Assembly (NCBI GenBank): GCA_030141605.1
Contig: JAQGDQ010000034.1
Coordinates: 523,501-576,000, forward strand
From: Tubiluchus corallicola
Taxonomy: Eukaryota > Priapulida > Priapulimorpha > Priapulimorphida > Tubiluchidae
Length of the DNA: 52,500 bases
Direction of reading: 5' to 3'
The notes under the pieces are model-generated. The model was not told where the DNA came from. It saw nothing but the letters and a program-made list of their open reading frames with translations, and searched no databases. Below are positions 11,640 through 23,399 of the stretch, piece by piece. Made by a program: the position numbers and the translations under genes. Each line of letters begins with the position of its first letter. The stretch's first letter is position 1.

Positions 11640-13952
11640 AAAAATGTGAAACACACCCAGACACCACATCAAAAAACATCAAAAACACATTAACATGGAC
11701 TATGCAAATAATATATTTTTTCAGTGATCCATTTTATAGTAATACAAGACGTTACAGTGAACATTACAGTATAGCAAAAGAATACAATAGAATAAAGGAA
11801 TAATGGAATAATATAAATACTGAATACAGATAAACAAAATAACACCTAGTCACAGAGAGAGAGACCATAGTGAGATACAAAACGTGATCTAACCTGATCA
11901 CACAATAAAATGTGACACATACCTAACTTTACTGCAAGATGTAAATGAATATAAACATCAAAAACAAATATTACAAAAATAAATGGATAGATGTTCTACA
12001 AAGTTCAAAATAAAACAAGAGATACTCAATGGCACTATCTCTACGTAATCGCATGTTCGTTTGGACTACAAAACATACAGCACAAAATAAAACGATAAAA
12101 AATTCACACTTGAATATGAATATGGTGAATATTTGGTACTATAAGGTCGGAATGTCTGATTATGGTTATTTTAAACAATAAAACATGAATTACTGCAAAC
12201 AAAAAAATTTATTGCTTTGCATTCACTATTGCTTCTAATTTAGCAAAATCAAACCAACACACTTTTGAGATACCGAAAAAAACATTTCCCAAGCAATGTT
12301 CTCATAAAAAAATACACGGCAAATAAATGGCAAACTGCGCCAACAGATGAACAGTTTAGGATAGATAAGCATTTTAGTTTCACAAAATATGACAGCATTA
12401 GCAGAACTGCAGTTGCAACTTTGGCCATCAAAAGTACAGTAGGTTTCCTACAGAGATGTAGGGCGATATTGCGCTTATTAAAGCAAACAATAATAATGAA
12501 ATCACAAAATTAAATAATGCACACATTACAAACTAAGGAATGATAGTCAAAAGCTCTCTCGTGTAAAGATAAATAAAAAAATATAAACAAAATAACAGAA
12601 AACCCTGATTCAAAGTATGTAATATAAATTAGTATTATTGTGTGCTCTTTGTTAATTTTATTTTACTACATACAGACCTATCTACAGTTCTAAATTACAC
12701 AGTACAAATCTAAAACAGGTTTCTTAAACTTGTGAATAGTTATGTACCTATATCTACAATAATCATAGTCTTATCTATTCTTAAAATGCATGATATATAC
12801 CTAGAAGTGTGATTATGTTTAGATAAATTCTGAGATACATGATAAAGGAGATTTTAATCAGAACACAAAAAAGACAACCGTTATTTAAATATAATATACG
12901 CGTTTTGAAAACAATAACTAATGACATTAACTATAACGGTTATGGCACACATTGGAATAAGAATGGCTGTTTTTAAGAGTTTCGCAAAAACAACGCAAAT
13001 CAATATTTCAGAAAAAACAACTGTGTCTACTACTCATAGGACAAATAAAAGTTGTTTAAAAAAAAATACAATTTCACTTTAACAAAACACACTAAATTAA
13101 CACAGACATACAAAAATCTTTCTTAAATATCACATAAAAGACAATTAAGGTGTGGTGTAAATGGCACATAAATTATATAAAATGTGTCAATGTAATAAAT
13201 AAAACTGGAATAAATTGACATAATTAATCACAAGACTATTTTAACATTTTGATTTAAAAGGCTCCGCAAGAGGCTTCAGACATAACTGTTAACAACAAAC
13301 ATTGCTAAATACTACTTCACAGTTGCTATGACATGCCATATTGAGCCTGATCACAACCAGATAAGTGACAAAGTTGCAAAGATTCACAATCACAACGAAA
13401 TCAGATCAATGGCTTATCGACACTGAAAGCCAAATCTCGAGACTCACTTAAAATTGCTTTTGCTGCAAACAAACAAACTATCAAAGCGGTTATTTAAAAC
13501 TGATTATCGAAATTTGAAGTCTAAATGCTATTTAATTAGTACCTTCGGTCGTTATAACGCCCACGCGACCAATAAACATATGACTGTAACAAAATATAAT
13601 ATTGACAGCTGCTGCTGTTGTTTGCCAAATTATTTCTATACAAGTCAGTTAAATGCTCGTCAAGACAACAATAACATTGTCGAAAGGAGATAGCCCTCAT
13701 CTCGTATCTCAAACAATGAGGACTCATACCAACCAAATAATAATGAGCTCAAACTGCTGTCATATAGTATGCATCCAGCAGATTCAATCTGACATGAGCA
13801 TTAATGATTGAGGTATGACACGAGTCAACAGAAGTACTCATGACTAATATCTATAGAAGCTTACGATATTTACCAACAGGTAATGATGCTGTTGGAAGTC
13901 AACTATTATCTACCACAGATTCACACACTAGTTCTCCTAGTACACACTAAAA
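11640..13952 (-). other. Probable 3' UTR and downstream flank of the LAR gene
   Basis: About 2.3 kb immediately downstream of the LAR stop codon on the - strand, with no gene. It is markedly A-rich on + (T-rich on the LAR sense strand), as in long neuronal 3' UTRs. Candidate AATAAA signals on the - strand occur near 12209-12214 and 12656-12661. The actual cleavage site cannot be chosen from sequence. Confidence 0.35.
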
Positions 13953-16900
13953 TCATGTTGCGTAATGATCGAATGAGCCCAAATATTCCAAACTTGCTTT
14001 ATAGCAAAACTGATACTGGTCTTCGGTTTGTACCATGCACGGTCTCTGAGTGCGCAGCATCTTCACCGTCTGAAACATGTCGACAACTCCCTCATATCGC
14101 ATCCTCTCCAGCACAATACTGAGTGTAATGAAAACACCAGTTCGACCAACTCCGGCACTACAGTGAATAGTTATGGGACCATCCTGTCCAAACTGATCCT
14201 TTGTCTTATGCACTTGCCCAATAAAGTCAATGAAGCCCTCCCCAGACTTTGGTACACCTTGTTCAGGCCAATCAGTAAACTGAAACTGTCTTATTGTGCG
14301 TGACTGGCCATCTCTTGCATCTGTCACTTTGAATTCTCGGAGAATATATTGAGGCATGTTGTACTCTGCAATAGGGTCAACTACAAAATACTGGTACCTG
14401 GATGATCGTGCTCCAGGCCAATACTGGTGACACTTCTCCCGGCCCATCTCTCTCAGTTTTGTAAGCATAACTACTATAGTCGAATTGTGCTCCCACAGCA
14501 TTCGCCAAAAATCTTCTGTCGTTTCTGGCAGTGGACCTTGTGTTGCTATATAAGCATTTTTGTATCGGTAGCCATCGATCCAACTTGCATTGACATAATC
14601 AGAGCCGTCAACTCCTCTCACTGGTTGAATGCAAACTCTAGTTGCTTCATACGGAAGAATGTTCACTAATCTATTTTTGAATTTATTTACAGGTAGATTA
14701 GCACTGATGAAACGCGAAGGTTGAGCTTTCATGTTAGCTAGCTTTTTAAATTCTTTCTCCATGCCCGTCACATTCTCACCAGGCTCGGCCTGCATCAGGT
14801 GCTGCATGTGACCATATAAACTACGCGCGGGAACTTCTGTACTGCCGCTAGACACAGCTTCTAGCAAAGCATCATGAATGAAAATGTATTGGTCTTCGGT
14901 TTGTACCATGTAATTGCGCTGTGCCCGTAGACATGTGACATGTCCGTATATATCAACGGTTTTGTCATGGCGAATTCGCTCTAGCATTGCATCAATAACA
15001 ATAAATGTGCCAGTTCTGCCCACACCTGCACTACAGTGTACAATAATTGGTCCGCTATCTGGTGGAGTCAATGAGCGAACTCTACGCATAAAAGCTAGAA
15101 CTGGAGTCGGATATTCGGGCACACCATGATCAGGCCAAGCAGTGAACTGAAACTGCCTTACTTCCCTTTTGTCTGCATAACCGGCTCTAGAAATTAAGAA
15201 TGTTCGTATTGTGTATGTAGCAAGTTCTGTTACTTCTAAGATGGCAACTTGTATGGGCCCAAAAGATTCCGTGCCTCTCGCTGGCCAATACTGGTCACAC
15301 TTGATTCTATTTCTCTCCTCGAGTTTTGTCATCATTACAATACTAGCTGAACGTTGTTCCCAAACCATACGCCAAAAGTCACCAAATGTGTCAGGTAATG
15401 GTCCCTGAGTAGCAATATAAGCGTTCTGTTTGCGAAACCCGTCACAGTAATTAGCGTTAATGTAGTCGCTGCCAACCTCACTGTCCAAAGGCTCTAAAAC
15501 GACGCGCGAATGATCGTAGGCGATCACATTAGCATAGCGGTTCTTGTGTTTGTTATAATCAGTGTTTGAATGTTCCCAGGTGAACTGCTGCCCAGGTTCA
15601 ATAGACTCATATTCCTGAGAAAACTTCAGATTGTCATTAGCTTTCAATAACTCTATACATTCGGCTAAATTAGATATCGGAATTGGTGGGTGATTGATCA
15701 TTGCTGGTGTCTGAAAATTAAGGCGCCTCATTTCAACTGGATCTGTCAGGTGAGGTGGTGCATCCATGTAGGCAATCTTAGAAGGTTCGGGAGATTTTGG
15801 CAAATTTCGTCGTCTCTTACGATAAAGCACTAATATCAGAGCAATTACAGCAATGACACACAAAACAGCAGCAATAGGGCCAATAATTAACAGCATGTCA
15901 TCATCACCCGTTGCAACTTTTAACATGTCCATACCAAGACCAATCTCTTTTGAAAATGGACTAGACTTCTCCAACTCTTCTCCTCGTGAAGTAACAACCG
16001 CCCTTACGAAAACTTTATACTTCTGATTTTTAACTAGCTCCCTGTTGAAATACCCACCATAACGACCACCGTCACCAACCTCAAAATACCTCGGATGTGT
16101 AGGATAGCTATTTGGACTAAATTTTGCTGCAATGTAGGGAGCGGAACCAGGAACCTTACCCGATGAAACATGCCTGCCATAATCTCCACTTAATTCAGCC
16201 GTGGTATACTGATCAGGGCCCTTTCCAATCATATCAGTTGGTATAATGGCTACGAGGTAATGATGTATAGGTCCATGTTCATCAGAAGCTTTGAATAGTT
16301 GAAGCTTTATTGTGCCATGGGGAGTTTGTCCTTGATAGCGTGGTGCTTGTATTACTGTCGGTGCTTTAGGTGGAGTTAAAAGTGTTTTCCTAACTGGAGT
16401 TTGCACACCATCAGCAGTAACTGTGCTAATGTTAAAATGATATACTGCATTTGGTATCATATCATGTATCACGTGTTCTAAGCCAGCATGCTCAACGATT
16501 ATAACTCTTGGTTCTAGAATCACTGTTTCGTCTTGATTACGCTCATTAGTAAACTTTTTGACAGCTCTGTATGAGATCTGATAACTAATTGGTATGACTG
16601 CCACAGGCGGTTTCCAACTTAAAACTATGTTCTCGTTCTCAATCTCCGTCAATACATTCATTGGAACCACTTTAGGATCAACTGTTACGAATTCCATCTG
16701 AGAGAGAAGTCCAATGCCATTTTGAGTTTTAGCTCCGACTAAAATAGCATACGTGGCACGTGTTTCCAAGTTCTCGATAACAGTGGAAGCAATGCGTGAC
16801 CCATCAATATCTTTCTTCTGCCACAAGCTTTTGTCCTCAACTGCCTCTGTAGCATAATAGACAACATAACCAATCACAGATGGATTATCAACGGGAGTCC

Positions 16901-19667
16901 AAGCAACCTCAATAGATTCCAATGAAATTGCAACAGCTGTAACATTTTTCGGCAAAGTGGGTGCATCAGTTGGTGTGCGTATCTGTAACTTCCTGCTCCA
17001 AGGACCACCACCCCTTTTAGTATAAGCTTGCACAGAAAACAGGTACACCGTATTTAGTTCTAATTTATCTATAATTATAAAGTTGTTACTAGTATTGTGT
17101 AGAATCTTTCCATCTTTATCGTTTTCTTTAAAGTACTCCACCAAGAATCTCGTTATGTTTCCATTTCTATCTTCCAATGGAGGTGGCTGCCACAACACAC
17201 GCAGAGAATCGGGTGCCTCTAACATGTAAGTCAGATTAAAAGGAGCAGCATCTGGTATTCCATCTGGCGTAGTCAGCACTTTGACAGCCTCTTCACCATA
17301 GCCATCATTGTTCCTAGCTGCAACTTTAAACACATATGTAGTACCTTCATCCAACTCTTGTAAATTTATAGACTGAGTGTCAGGTTGACCATCCGTGGGA
17401 ACTTCGAGGATTTCCTGGACTTGCTGTCGCTGTGTGCCATAACGAATCCTATAACCTTGCAGCTGTCCATACATCTTTGTTGGTTTGCTGAACTCCACAA
17501 TAGCATTAATTTGCCCGTTCTTTTGTTTTAGTCTGACATCAATCTTAGGTGCATTAGGAACGCCACCAGGTGTCGTAACAATTTTGGGCTTGCTGCGATG
17601 ACCGTCTCCCGCTGTTGTAAAAGCAGCAACTTGTACACTATATCGAGCCTGAGGTGCCAGACCACCAATTTGCCACTCTTCTGCTAACCTATCTGGCACT
17701 ACAACTTTTCTAGGCATGCCTTCTGGTGTGGCATCATGCGGGGAAAGGCGTTGCACATAAATATTATAACCACGAATAATACCATTTCTGCCTGCATTTT
17801 GCGGCGAGCGCCACTCCACTCTCATTGCAGTAACATTTAAGGCGTCGACTCTAACACGTTTTGGCTCTAATGGAACAAACCTATTAGTCTTAACTTGAAT
17901 AGGATGAGTACTAACACCTTCACCCAATGGAGATCGTGCGGCAAGCCTAATCGTATACATTTTGTCTGGTATCAAGCCACGCAGCACGTAGGAATTAGCT
18001 GGTTGAATGCTAATGTGATTTTCCTTGGTGGACACAGAATTATTATAATAAAGCTCATACCGAATAATGTTGTCTGCTGCATGAAAAGGAGTTTTCCAAG
18101 ACAATTCAATGGCAACGGGAGAAATTGAAATGCCTTTTAGCTCTATTGGATTTGTTGGCACGCCTTGTTGAGTTTTCACCTGTATGGGAGTGCTTGGTGG
18201 CCCAGCACCTATACTGTTATATGCAAGGACACACACAGTATACATGTGCTGAGATTTTAGGTTACCAATTGTCACCAGTTGTCCATTTTTAACATCTTTG
18301 AAAGGCCACAGATTCATGGGAATACTAGCATTATCGGTGTAGAAAACTTTGTAGCCTCTGATTTTTCCATTGGGTTTTGTAGGCTGCGTCCACTGTATGA
18401 ATATACTGTTTGAATTGATAGGATATGCTGTGATATCCTGTGGCTCACTGGCTGGTGCAAGTTCGCCTGTTGTTGCATCAACAGTTTCACTTGCAGGGCC
18501 CCGGCCAACATTGTTCATGGACAAAACTTCAAACTCATACTCTGTGTAAGCATCCAAGTTTGAAATCGTGAAACTGTGATCGACAATATCGGTCACCTCA
18601 TGATATCTGTCACCACTAAGAGATGCTTTATATCGTACAATGTAACTCACAACTGTGTTATCATCAGGTGGAGACCAAGATACCTTTACCGATGTCGAAG
18701 TTACGTCAGATAGTCGAACATTAGATGGTGGCTTTGGTAAAGCTTTTACGACAACATGCGAGATTGCTTCAATCACTCCGAGGTCAGAAGCCGCCTTACA
18801 TGTATAGTTACCTGACTCTTGGACATTGGTCAACACAAGCACATTTTTGCCAATAGGAACAGTTTTATCAGGTGAAAGATCTTGATCACCAAGCTTCCAC
18901 TTGACATATGGCATTGGGGATCCGACTGCTACGCAAGTAATATTAACATCAGCCCCAGGCATGACTTCATAGCTTTTAGGTGGTATGGAGAAATGCGGAG
19001 AAACTCGACGGACACGGACATACAGATTAGCATCAAACGAATAAACTGTGCCTTTATAATTACTTGCAACACATTCGTACTCGCCATCGTCTTCCTCCTT
19101 AGCGCCAGTTATTTGAAGAGATCCAGCCATGCCTTGCTCTAATATGGTATAACGAGGATTTGACATATCGACTGGAATCAGATCTTTGAGCCAAGTTATT
19201 TCAGGCGTGGGATCGCCATCAGCTTGACACAGCATAACAGCATTTGTATCCTTTTCGACTGCTTTCAGCTGAGGATGGCTGGTGATGTGAGGAAAGCCTG
19301 GTGGCACTTGATCCGGCTCGACGATTTTAAGTACGGCATTGCTCTCTACAGCGCTGCCTATGCCATTGTCCGCTCGACACGTGTACTTTGCTTCATCCTT
19401 TTTGGACTTCAACGGGTCTATGCGCAGAATCGAACCTTCTTGCATTGGTATCACCATGTGTCTCTGAGCACCAATGTTTATGGGTTTACCATTTTTCATC
19501 CAGCTAAACACCGGAATTGGATTACCAACAGCCTTGCAGAAGAAGCTGATAGTGCCCCCGTTTACGCCAATTTCATCTCTCGGGGGCTCAATAATCTCTG
19601 GAAGATTCTGAGCATAGGCGACACAGACTAGGGTTGTGATAAGTGAAAAAAATGTGACTATATACAT
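13953..19667 (-). CDS. Lar: LAR-type receptor protein tyrosine phosphatase, complete in a single coding exon
   Basis: The protein has 1904 residues. A signal peptide (MYIVTFFSLITTLVCVAYAQ) is followed by three Ig domains (about 22-308), nine fibronectin III repeats (about 310-1240), one membrane segment (about 1257-1281, then basic YRKRRR) and tandem cytoplasmic phosphatase domains. D1 is catalytic: WPDHGVP from W1511, HCSAGVGRTG with C1545, and YMVQTEDQ. D2 has WPEQGVP (W1800, Glu in place of the general-acid Asp) and HCSAGVGRTG with C1836, as in other LAR D2 domains. The C-terminus ends LEYLGSFDHYAT, the family ending. Three Ig plus nine FN3 is the invertebrate LAR layout. LAR acts at axon growth cones and synapses. 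The start is ATG 19667-19665; an in-frame TTG lies 12 bases upstream. LAR genes normally have many coding introns and this one has none, yet the frame is intact. Confidence 0.95.
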   Translation of the reverse strand: MYIVTFFSLITTLVCVAYAQNLPEIIEPPRDEIGVNGGTISFFCKAVGNPIPVFSWMKNGKPINIGAQRHMVIPMQEGSILRIDPLKSKKDEAKYTCRADNGIGSAVESNAVLKIVEPDQVPPGFPHITSHPQLKAVEKDTNAVMLCQADGDPTPEITWLKDLIPVDMSNPRYTILEQGMAGSLQITGAKEEDDGEYECVASNYKGTVYSFDANLYVRVRRVSPHFSIPPKSYEVMPGADVNITCVAVGSPMPYVKWKLGDQDLSPDKTVPIGKNVLVLTNVQESGNYTCKAASDLGVIEAISHVVVKALPKPPSNVRLSDVTSTSVKVSWSPPDDNTVVSYIVRYKASLSGDRYHEVTDIVDHSFTISNLDAYTEYEFEVLSMNNVGRGPASETVDATTGELAPASEPQDITAYPINSNSIFIQWTQPTKPNGKIRGYKVFYTDNASIPMNLWPFKDVKNGQLVTIGNLKSQHMYTVCVLAYNSIGAGPPSTPIQVKTQQGVPTNPIELKGISISPVAIELSWKTPFHAADNIIRYELYYNNSVSTKENHISIQPANSYVLRGLIPDKMYTIRLAARSPLGEGVSTHPIQVKTNRFVPLEPKRVRVDALNVTAMRVEWRSPQNAGRNGIIRGYNIYVQRLSPHDATPEGMPRKVVVPDRLAEEWQIGGLAPQARYSVQVAAFTTAGDGHRSKPKIVTTPGGVPNAPKIDVRLKQKNGQINAIVEFSKPTKMYGQLQGYRIRYGTQRQQVQEILEVPTDGQPDTQSINLQELDEGTTYVFKVAARNNDGYGEEAVKVLTTPDGIPDAAPFNLTYMLEAPDSLRVLWQPPPLEDRNGNITRFLVEYFKENDKDGKILHNTSNNFIIIDKLELNTVYLFSVQAYTKRGGGPWSRKLQIRTPTDAPTLPKNVTAVAISLESIEVAWTPVDNPSVIGYVVYYATEAVEDKSLWQKKDIDGSRIASTVIENLETRATYAILVGAKTQNGIGLLSQMEFVTVDPKVVPMNVLTEIENENIVLSWKPPVAVIPISYQISYRAVKKFTNERNQDETVILEPRVIIVEHAGLEHVIHDMIPNAVYHFNISTVTADGVQTPVRKTLLTPPKAPTVIQAPRYQGQTPHGTIKLQLFKASDEHGPIHHYLVAIIPTDMIGKGPDQYTTAELSGDYGRHVSSGKVPGSAPYIAAKFSPNSYPTHPRYFEVGDGGRYGGYFNRELVKNQKYKVFVRAVVTSRGEELEKSSPFSKEIGLGMDMLKVATGDDDMLLIIGPIAAVLCVIAVIALILVLYRKRRRNLPKSPEPSKIAYMDAPPHLTDPVEMRRLNFQTPAMINHPPIPISNLAECIELLKANDNLKFSQEYESIEPGQQFTWEHSNTDYNKHKNRYANVIAYDHSRVVLEPLDSEVGSDYINANYCDGFRKQNAYIATQGPLPDTFGDFWRMVWEQRSASIVMMTKLEERNRIKCDQYWPARGTESFGPIQVAILEVTELATYTIRTFLISRAGYADKREVRQFQFTAWPDHGVPEYPTPVLAFMRRVRSLTPPDSGPIIVHCSAGVGRTGTFIVIDAMLERIRHDKTVDIYGHVTCLRAQRNYMVQTEDQYIFIHDALLEAVSSGSTEVPARSLYGHMQHLMQAEPGENVTGMEKEFKKLANMKAQPSRFISANLPVNKFKNRLVNILPYEATRVCIQPVRGVDGSDYVNASWIDGYRYKNAYIATQGPLPETTEDFWRMLWEHNSTIVVMLTKLREMGREKCHQYWPGARSSRYQYFVVDPIAEYNMPQYILREFKVTDARDGQSRTIRQFQFTDWPEQGVPKSGEGFIDFIGQVHKTKDQFGQDGPITIHCSAGVGRTGVFITLSIVLERMRYEGVVDMFQTVKMLRTQRPCMVQTEDQYQFCYKASLEYLGSFDHYAT

Positions 19668-19933
19668 TACTGAGATCAAATATTTCCAACTAATGGCTAA
19701 ATTACATTTTGGTACTTAATATCTTGAGAACATGAGATCATTGGGCTGTGATAGTTAATCTACTTATACAGTCTTGCTCTGAAATTATATTTTTAGTTAA
19801 TATCTGCTTCCTGATAGTTTCTGAGAATTCCCTGGAGATGGCTTCTCACATTGTCCTTGCTGGCCAACAGCTAACGATTAAAGTCAATGGCAGTGACAAA
19901 AGGTTTCCCCCTTACACTTGCATATTCATAAAC
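19668..19933 (-). other. LAR 5' UTR with an upstream 3' splice site
   Basis: On the - strand a strong acceptor (ATTTTTCTTGCAG|GTTTATG, AG at 19935-19934) begins a 266-base leader running to the LAR ATG. This implies a noncoding 5' exon or exons further right and an intron in the 5' UTR. It is the only intron visible for this gene. Confidence 0.5.
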
Positions 19934-20916
19934 CTGCAAGAAAAATAAAATAGTATGAATAGTGAAACAGAAAGCATCAGAAACAAGCAAGCACAATCGC
20001 AATATAAGCTAAACACCTGTTTACCAAGTTACTTCTGTACCACTTTTCTTCCATATGCTATATATTTCTTCCCATAGTCCACATAAGAGGACTTTTATTA
20101 TTACAGGAAGTTTTAGAACATGAAAATTGATGACATCTGTTTTTTGACATGTACAACCCGGCTGGCTGATTTTTACTAAACCAATGTGTTATTACTTACA
20201 AGAACAAATCTCAGCCTTTTCACTTGTTTCAATAAATTATGCATAATTGTGGTATTAAGAGAATTTTAAAAATTTTTAACGAATTGCTTATATACTAGCT
20301 AACGAGTACTATAGACCACACTATGCACTTAATCCTGACTATTGCGAATCTACAGATCTACACTTATAATTCCATACTTATGACATTGTCAGCTGCTTGC
20401 ATTGAGGGCTGGATTATATAGAAATGATAAAGTTTTACGGCCTCAGAAATAAAGTTAAAAGTCCTTATAGCTTTATAGTTTCGTTAAACTTCTTAGTCTC
20501 TTCACTCCTTTCATTTCAAAATAAAACCCTTTTATTATTTATAATAAAAATCATAACTAATAAAGAATCTTTATTTGGAAATGTCTATACATGCAGACTT
20601 TTTTAATGACTTTATTACATGTCTGTCACAAACATAATTATAAACTCACCCACAGAGAAGTAGGACTTTTATCTGTTATATTCATCCAGACCTGTGCTAC
20701 CCAGGTAATTTTACCCTTTTGTGATTAAAAATTTAAAGAACCTAAGTACTACAGCAAAGATTATTTGCCAACAGTGAATTTTGCAGAACTCATTACTTTA
20801 ACAAAATAATTTTTTTCTCCGAAAGAATCTCAAGAAAATTTAGGTGCTACAAGCTACAATTGTTGCTTGTTAGAAGTCAGCCATGTAGTTGACACAACGT
20901 ACAATATAAATTAGTA

Positions 20917-21740
20917 CAGTAGGCACCGCTTAATAGACGCACTTGGGATGGAAGTATTTTGATCCAATTAGCCGGCGGATGTAGCCTATTACTACTATAG
21001 AAGTATGGGTCACAACTCATCACCTTAGTATGTATTGCGTACGCTTTAAACGAATCTTAGAAACAAAGTAATGTCAAAATTTGTATGTGCAATTAATATT
21101 TAAGAATACTAATTTATATAACTGAATTAATAAAAACAAAAAATGCTTAAATCTGATTATTACCACTAAAAATTACAAAAATTCGTTCACGGTCGGTTGC
21201 TTCATTTCTTCAGGAAGAAGTTGCTTTATGAAATTCTCTTACTGATATAAACACATTGAAAATCTGTTGCTGTACACGCAAAATACTTAGTTACCTAATG
21301 CTTGAGCCACAGTTCATGATACTGACCCTGTTTCCCTTTGAAAAGCAGCGGGAGCTTCAAAAGTAAATTGCTAGGCCAGTGATTAAATGTTTAGCTTTCA
21401 AAAACAACGTGATTACTGGCAATGGGCAGCGGCTCGCAGATTCAAAGCTAAACCACCAAGCTAGCATGATAGTGCATATGATAAACGTATGTGCTTACAA
21501 ACAAAGCTGCACTTAACATCACTGTTTCTACATATGTTACAGTGCACAAAAGTGAAACAAAAATGACATAAACATAGCAAAAGCTTTTTGGTCATACGCT
21601 AGTTAATGTCTTATTTTGAGTACGTAAAGGAAAAATATTGAGTCAGTTATGTGGAGCCATTTGAGTCAACCAGCGATTTTTATATACGTTTGAATAGCAG
21701 CGGCCGTATTAACCATGAGTCTAATAAATGGCACCCACTA
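20917..21740. mobile_element. Old Tc1/mariner-superfamily (pogo-like) element with TA flanks
   Basis: The left end reads CAGTAGGCACCGCTTAATAG. The reverse complement of the right end reads TAGTGGGTGCCATTTATTAG. They match at about 16 of 22 positions over the first 22 bases. TA dinucleotides flank both ends (20915-20916 and 21741-21742). No transposase frame survives in the 824 bp. The TIR style resembles pogo/Tigger elements; the superfamily is inferred from TIR and TA only. Confidence 0.5.
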
Positions 21741-22604
21741 TATTAAAATTTCAATCAAATTAAATCACTCAGCTGCTTAGAACTATTACAAATTACAAAA
21801 CGAGAATGCATATTTTGAAGCACTAATATATTTTTATAAAAGTTTAGCACATCTTTCCAGTTTTAGCATTTCATAACTCACCAGCATAATCAGTATTTCA
21901 GTGTCATTCAGGTAACATACTAGATGTCAATGATATCTCTGCATCTTCTGCTTGCACCTAGTCAACTGGTCTTATGCGGCAAGTATCGTGCAAAGAAAGG
22001 CACATGTCTGAAGCTGCCACTTTCTGTAAGTCATAAAAATTAATTAAATCAACACTGATATTCAATGTATACTTATATATACTCATATTATGTATAAATC
22101 AGAGCGCTGATAATTTTAAAATTGTATACTACATCAGTTACAAACAGCTCCAGCTTTGTGTCAAAATTAAGTAACAATCTCTAAAATAAGAATTTCACAA
22201 CCGACGTTTTAAACTATGTGATAGGTACAATGGACATTGAAGAAAACACACATCAAATTTTGATTTAATGTATAGCCAACTGGGAAAAAATACATACAAA
22301 AATTTCTGCAAAAATACAAATATATATATATCATGTTCCTTTGATTAAACTCTAAAGCTCTTAAAAACTGAAAAGACTTAATTAATAAAAACACCCAAGG
22401 CCCCATTTCGTGAATGGCACTCGCGCAATACCTACAACTACGTACCACAAGATACAGCTTACAAAAAGTCCTTACAACTGTACCTAAGAATCACTCATTG
22501 TTGGTGTTAGTGGCAGAGCACATTGACTGCAAAAGTTGATAAAACGCACAGGCGGTTATCAAATAGTTTAAATCAGTAAACCAGATTTTTATTAAATCTC
22601 AGTT

Positions 22605-22790
22605 GGTGAACTCAGTAACGCCCGGATAATCAATAAACATGATAAACATCGGTAGCAAAACAAATAACGTTGAAACCGGTACTTCCAACTTTACTGGCAG
22701 CATCGTCATCGGCGCTATAGCTTGGCGCGACTGCCACTGAAGCAAAAATGCGAAACTATGGCGCCTTCAAAAATTACAGAATAGAATGCT
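22605..22790 (-). promoter_or_regulatory. CpG-richer patch, candidate promoter/first exon of LAR
   Basis: About 180 bases with roughly a dozen CpGs (for example CGCCCGG, ATCGGCGC, GGCGCGAC, ATGGCGCC) in surroundings where CpG is scarce. On the - strand it lies about 2.7 kb upstream of the LAR leader acceptor and contains a possible donor (GCCA|GTAAAG). A divergent role for the + strand polycystin gene is also possible. No core promoter element was identified. Confidence 0.25.
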
Positions 22791-23399
22791 ACAGCAAAAT
22801 ATTAATGATTGTTTTGTTCGAAAATTCATCTATGACCAGACGCCTTGCTAATATCGAGTTAGCAACCATGACACTTAGTTTATAATACTTTAACTAGTTT
22901 ACTTGGTATGCTGTTTTTCAGTATTCAGCAGCCATCTAAAAAAGACTCAACAATGTAATTTCTGCATACATAAAACTAGAGGGAAGTACATGCATTCTAC
23001 TTATTAAACAGCAGACTAATACAATTGGAGCAGTGGCATTTCATCAGCTGCTACTGCACCTGGTTTAGAGGGTAATTTTCCAATCTGGTCTCTGGATACT
23101 CATGATGCAGGATACAGCTTGGAAATGCACCACCTCAACCCTGCCAAACCCATTTTGAGGTATCCTAAAAGATAATCGCCATGCAAGACAATTCGTTAAC
23201 ATATCATTGGTCAGAATTAGACTTTTTAAGAAATCTGCAAAATGTACAGGAGAATCTTAAATTTGTTGTCCTGATGTCTTCGAAAAAGTCTTCAATTAAT
23301 CTTACCCAATAACGGCACAACCCACAAAATTGCAGGCTTTGAGCGACACATTAGGCAGCCATACTGTAAATATTGAAGGCGTGATAAATTCTTTGTTGA

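Larger units (their letters stand above)
19934..23399. other. Probable LAR 5' intron/upstream region, no coding gene seen
   Basis: AT-rich DNA between the LAR leader and the Helitron pair. It contains one TIR element (20917-21740) and a small CpG-richer patch (22605-22790). No protein-like open frame was found. The small ones near 20424, 22209 and 23330 have no features. Confidence 0.4.

Noticed and set aside
12265-12513. 82-residue forward frame downstream of LAR
   Set aside because: No recognisable feature; lies in the probable LAR 3' UTR/flank, antisense.
14028-19631. Many short forward-strand open frames
   Set aside because: They are antisense shadows of the LAR coding region.
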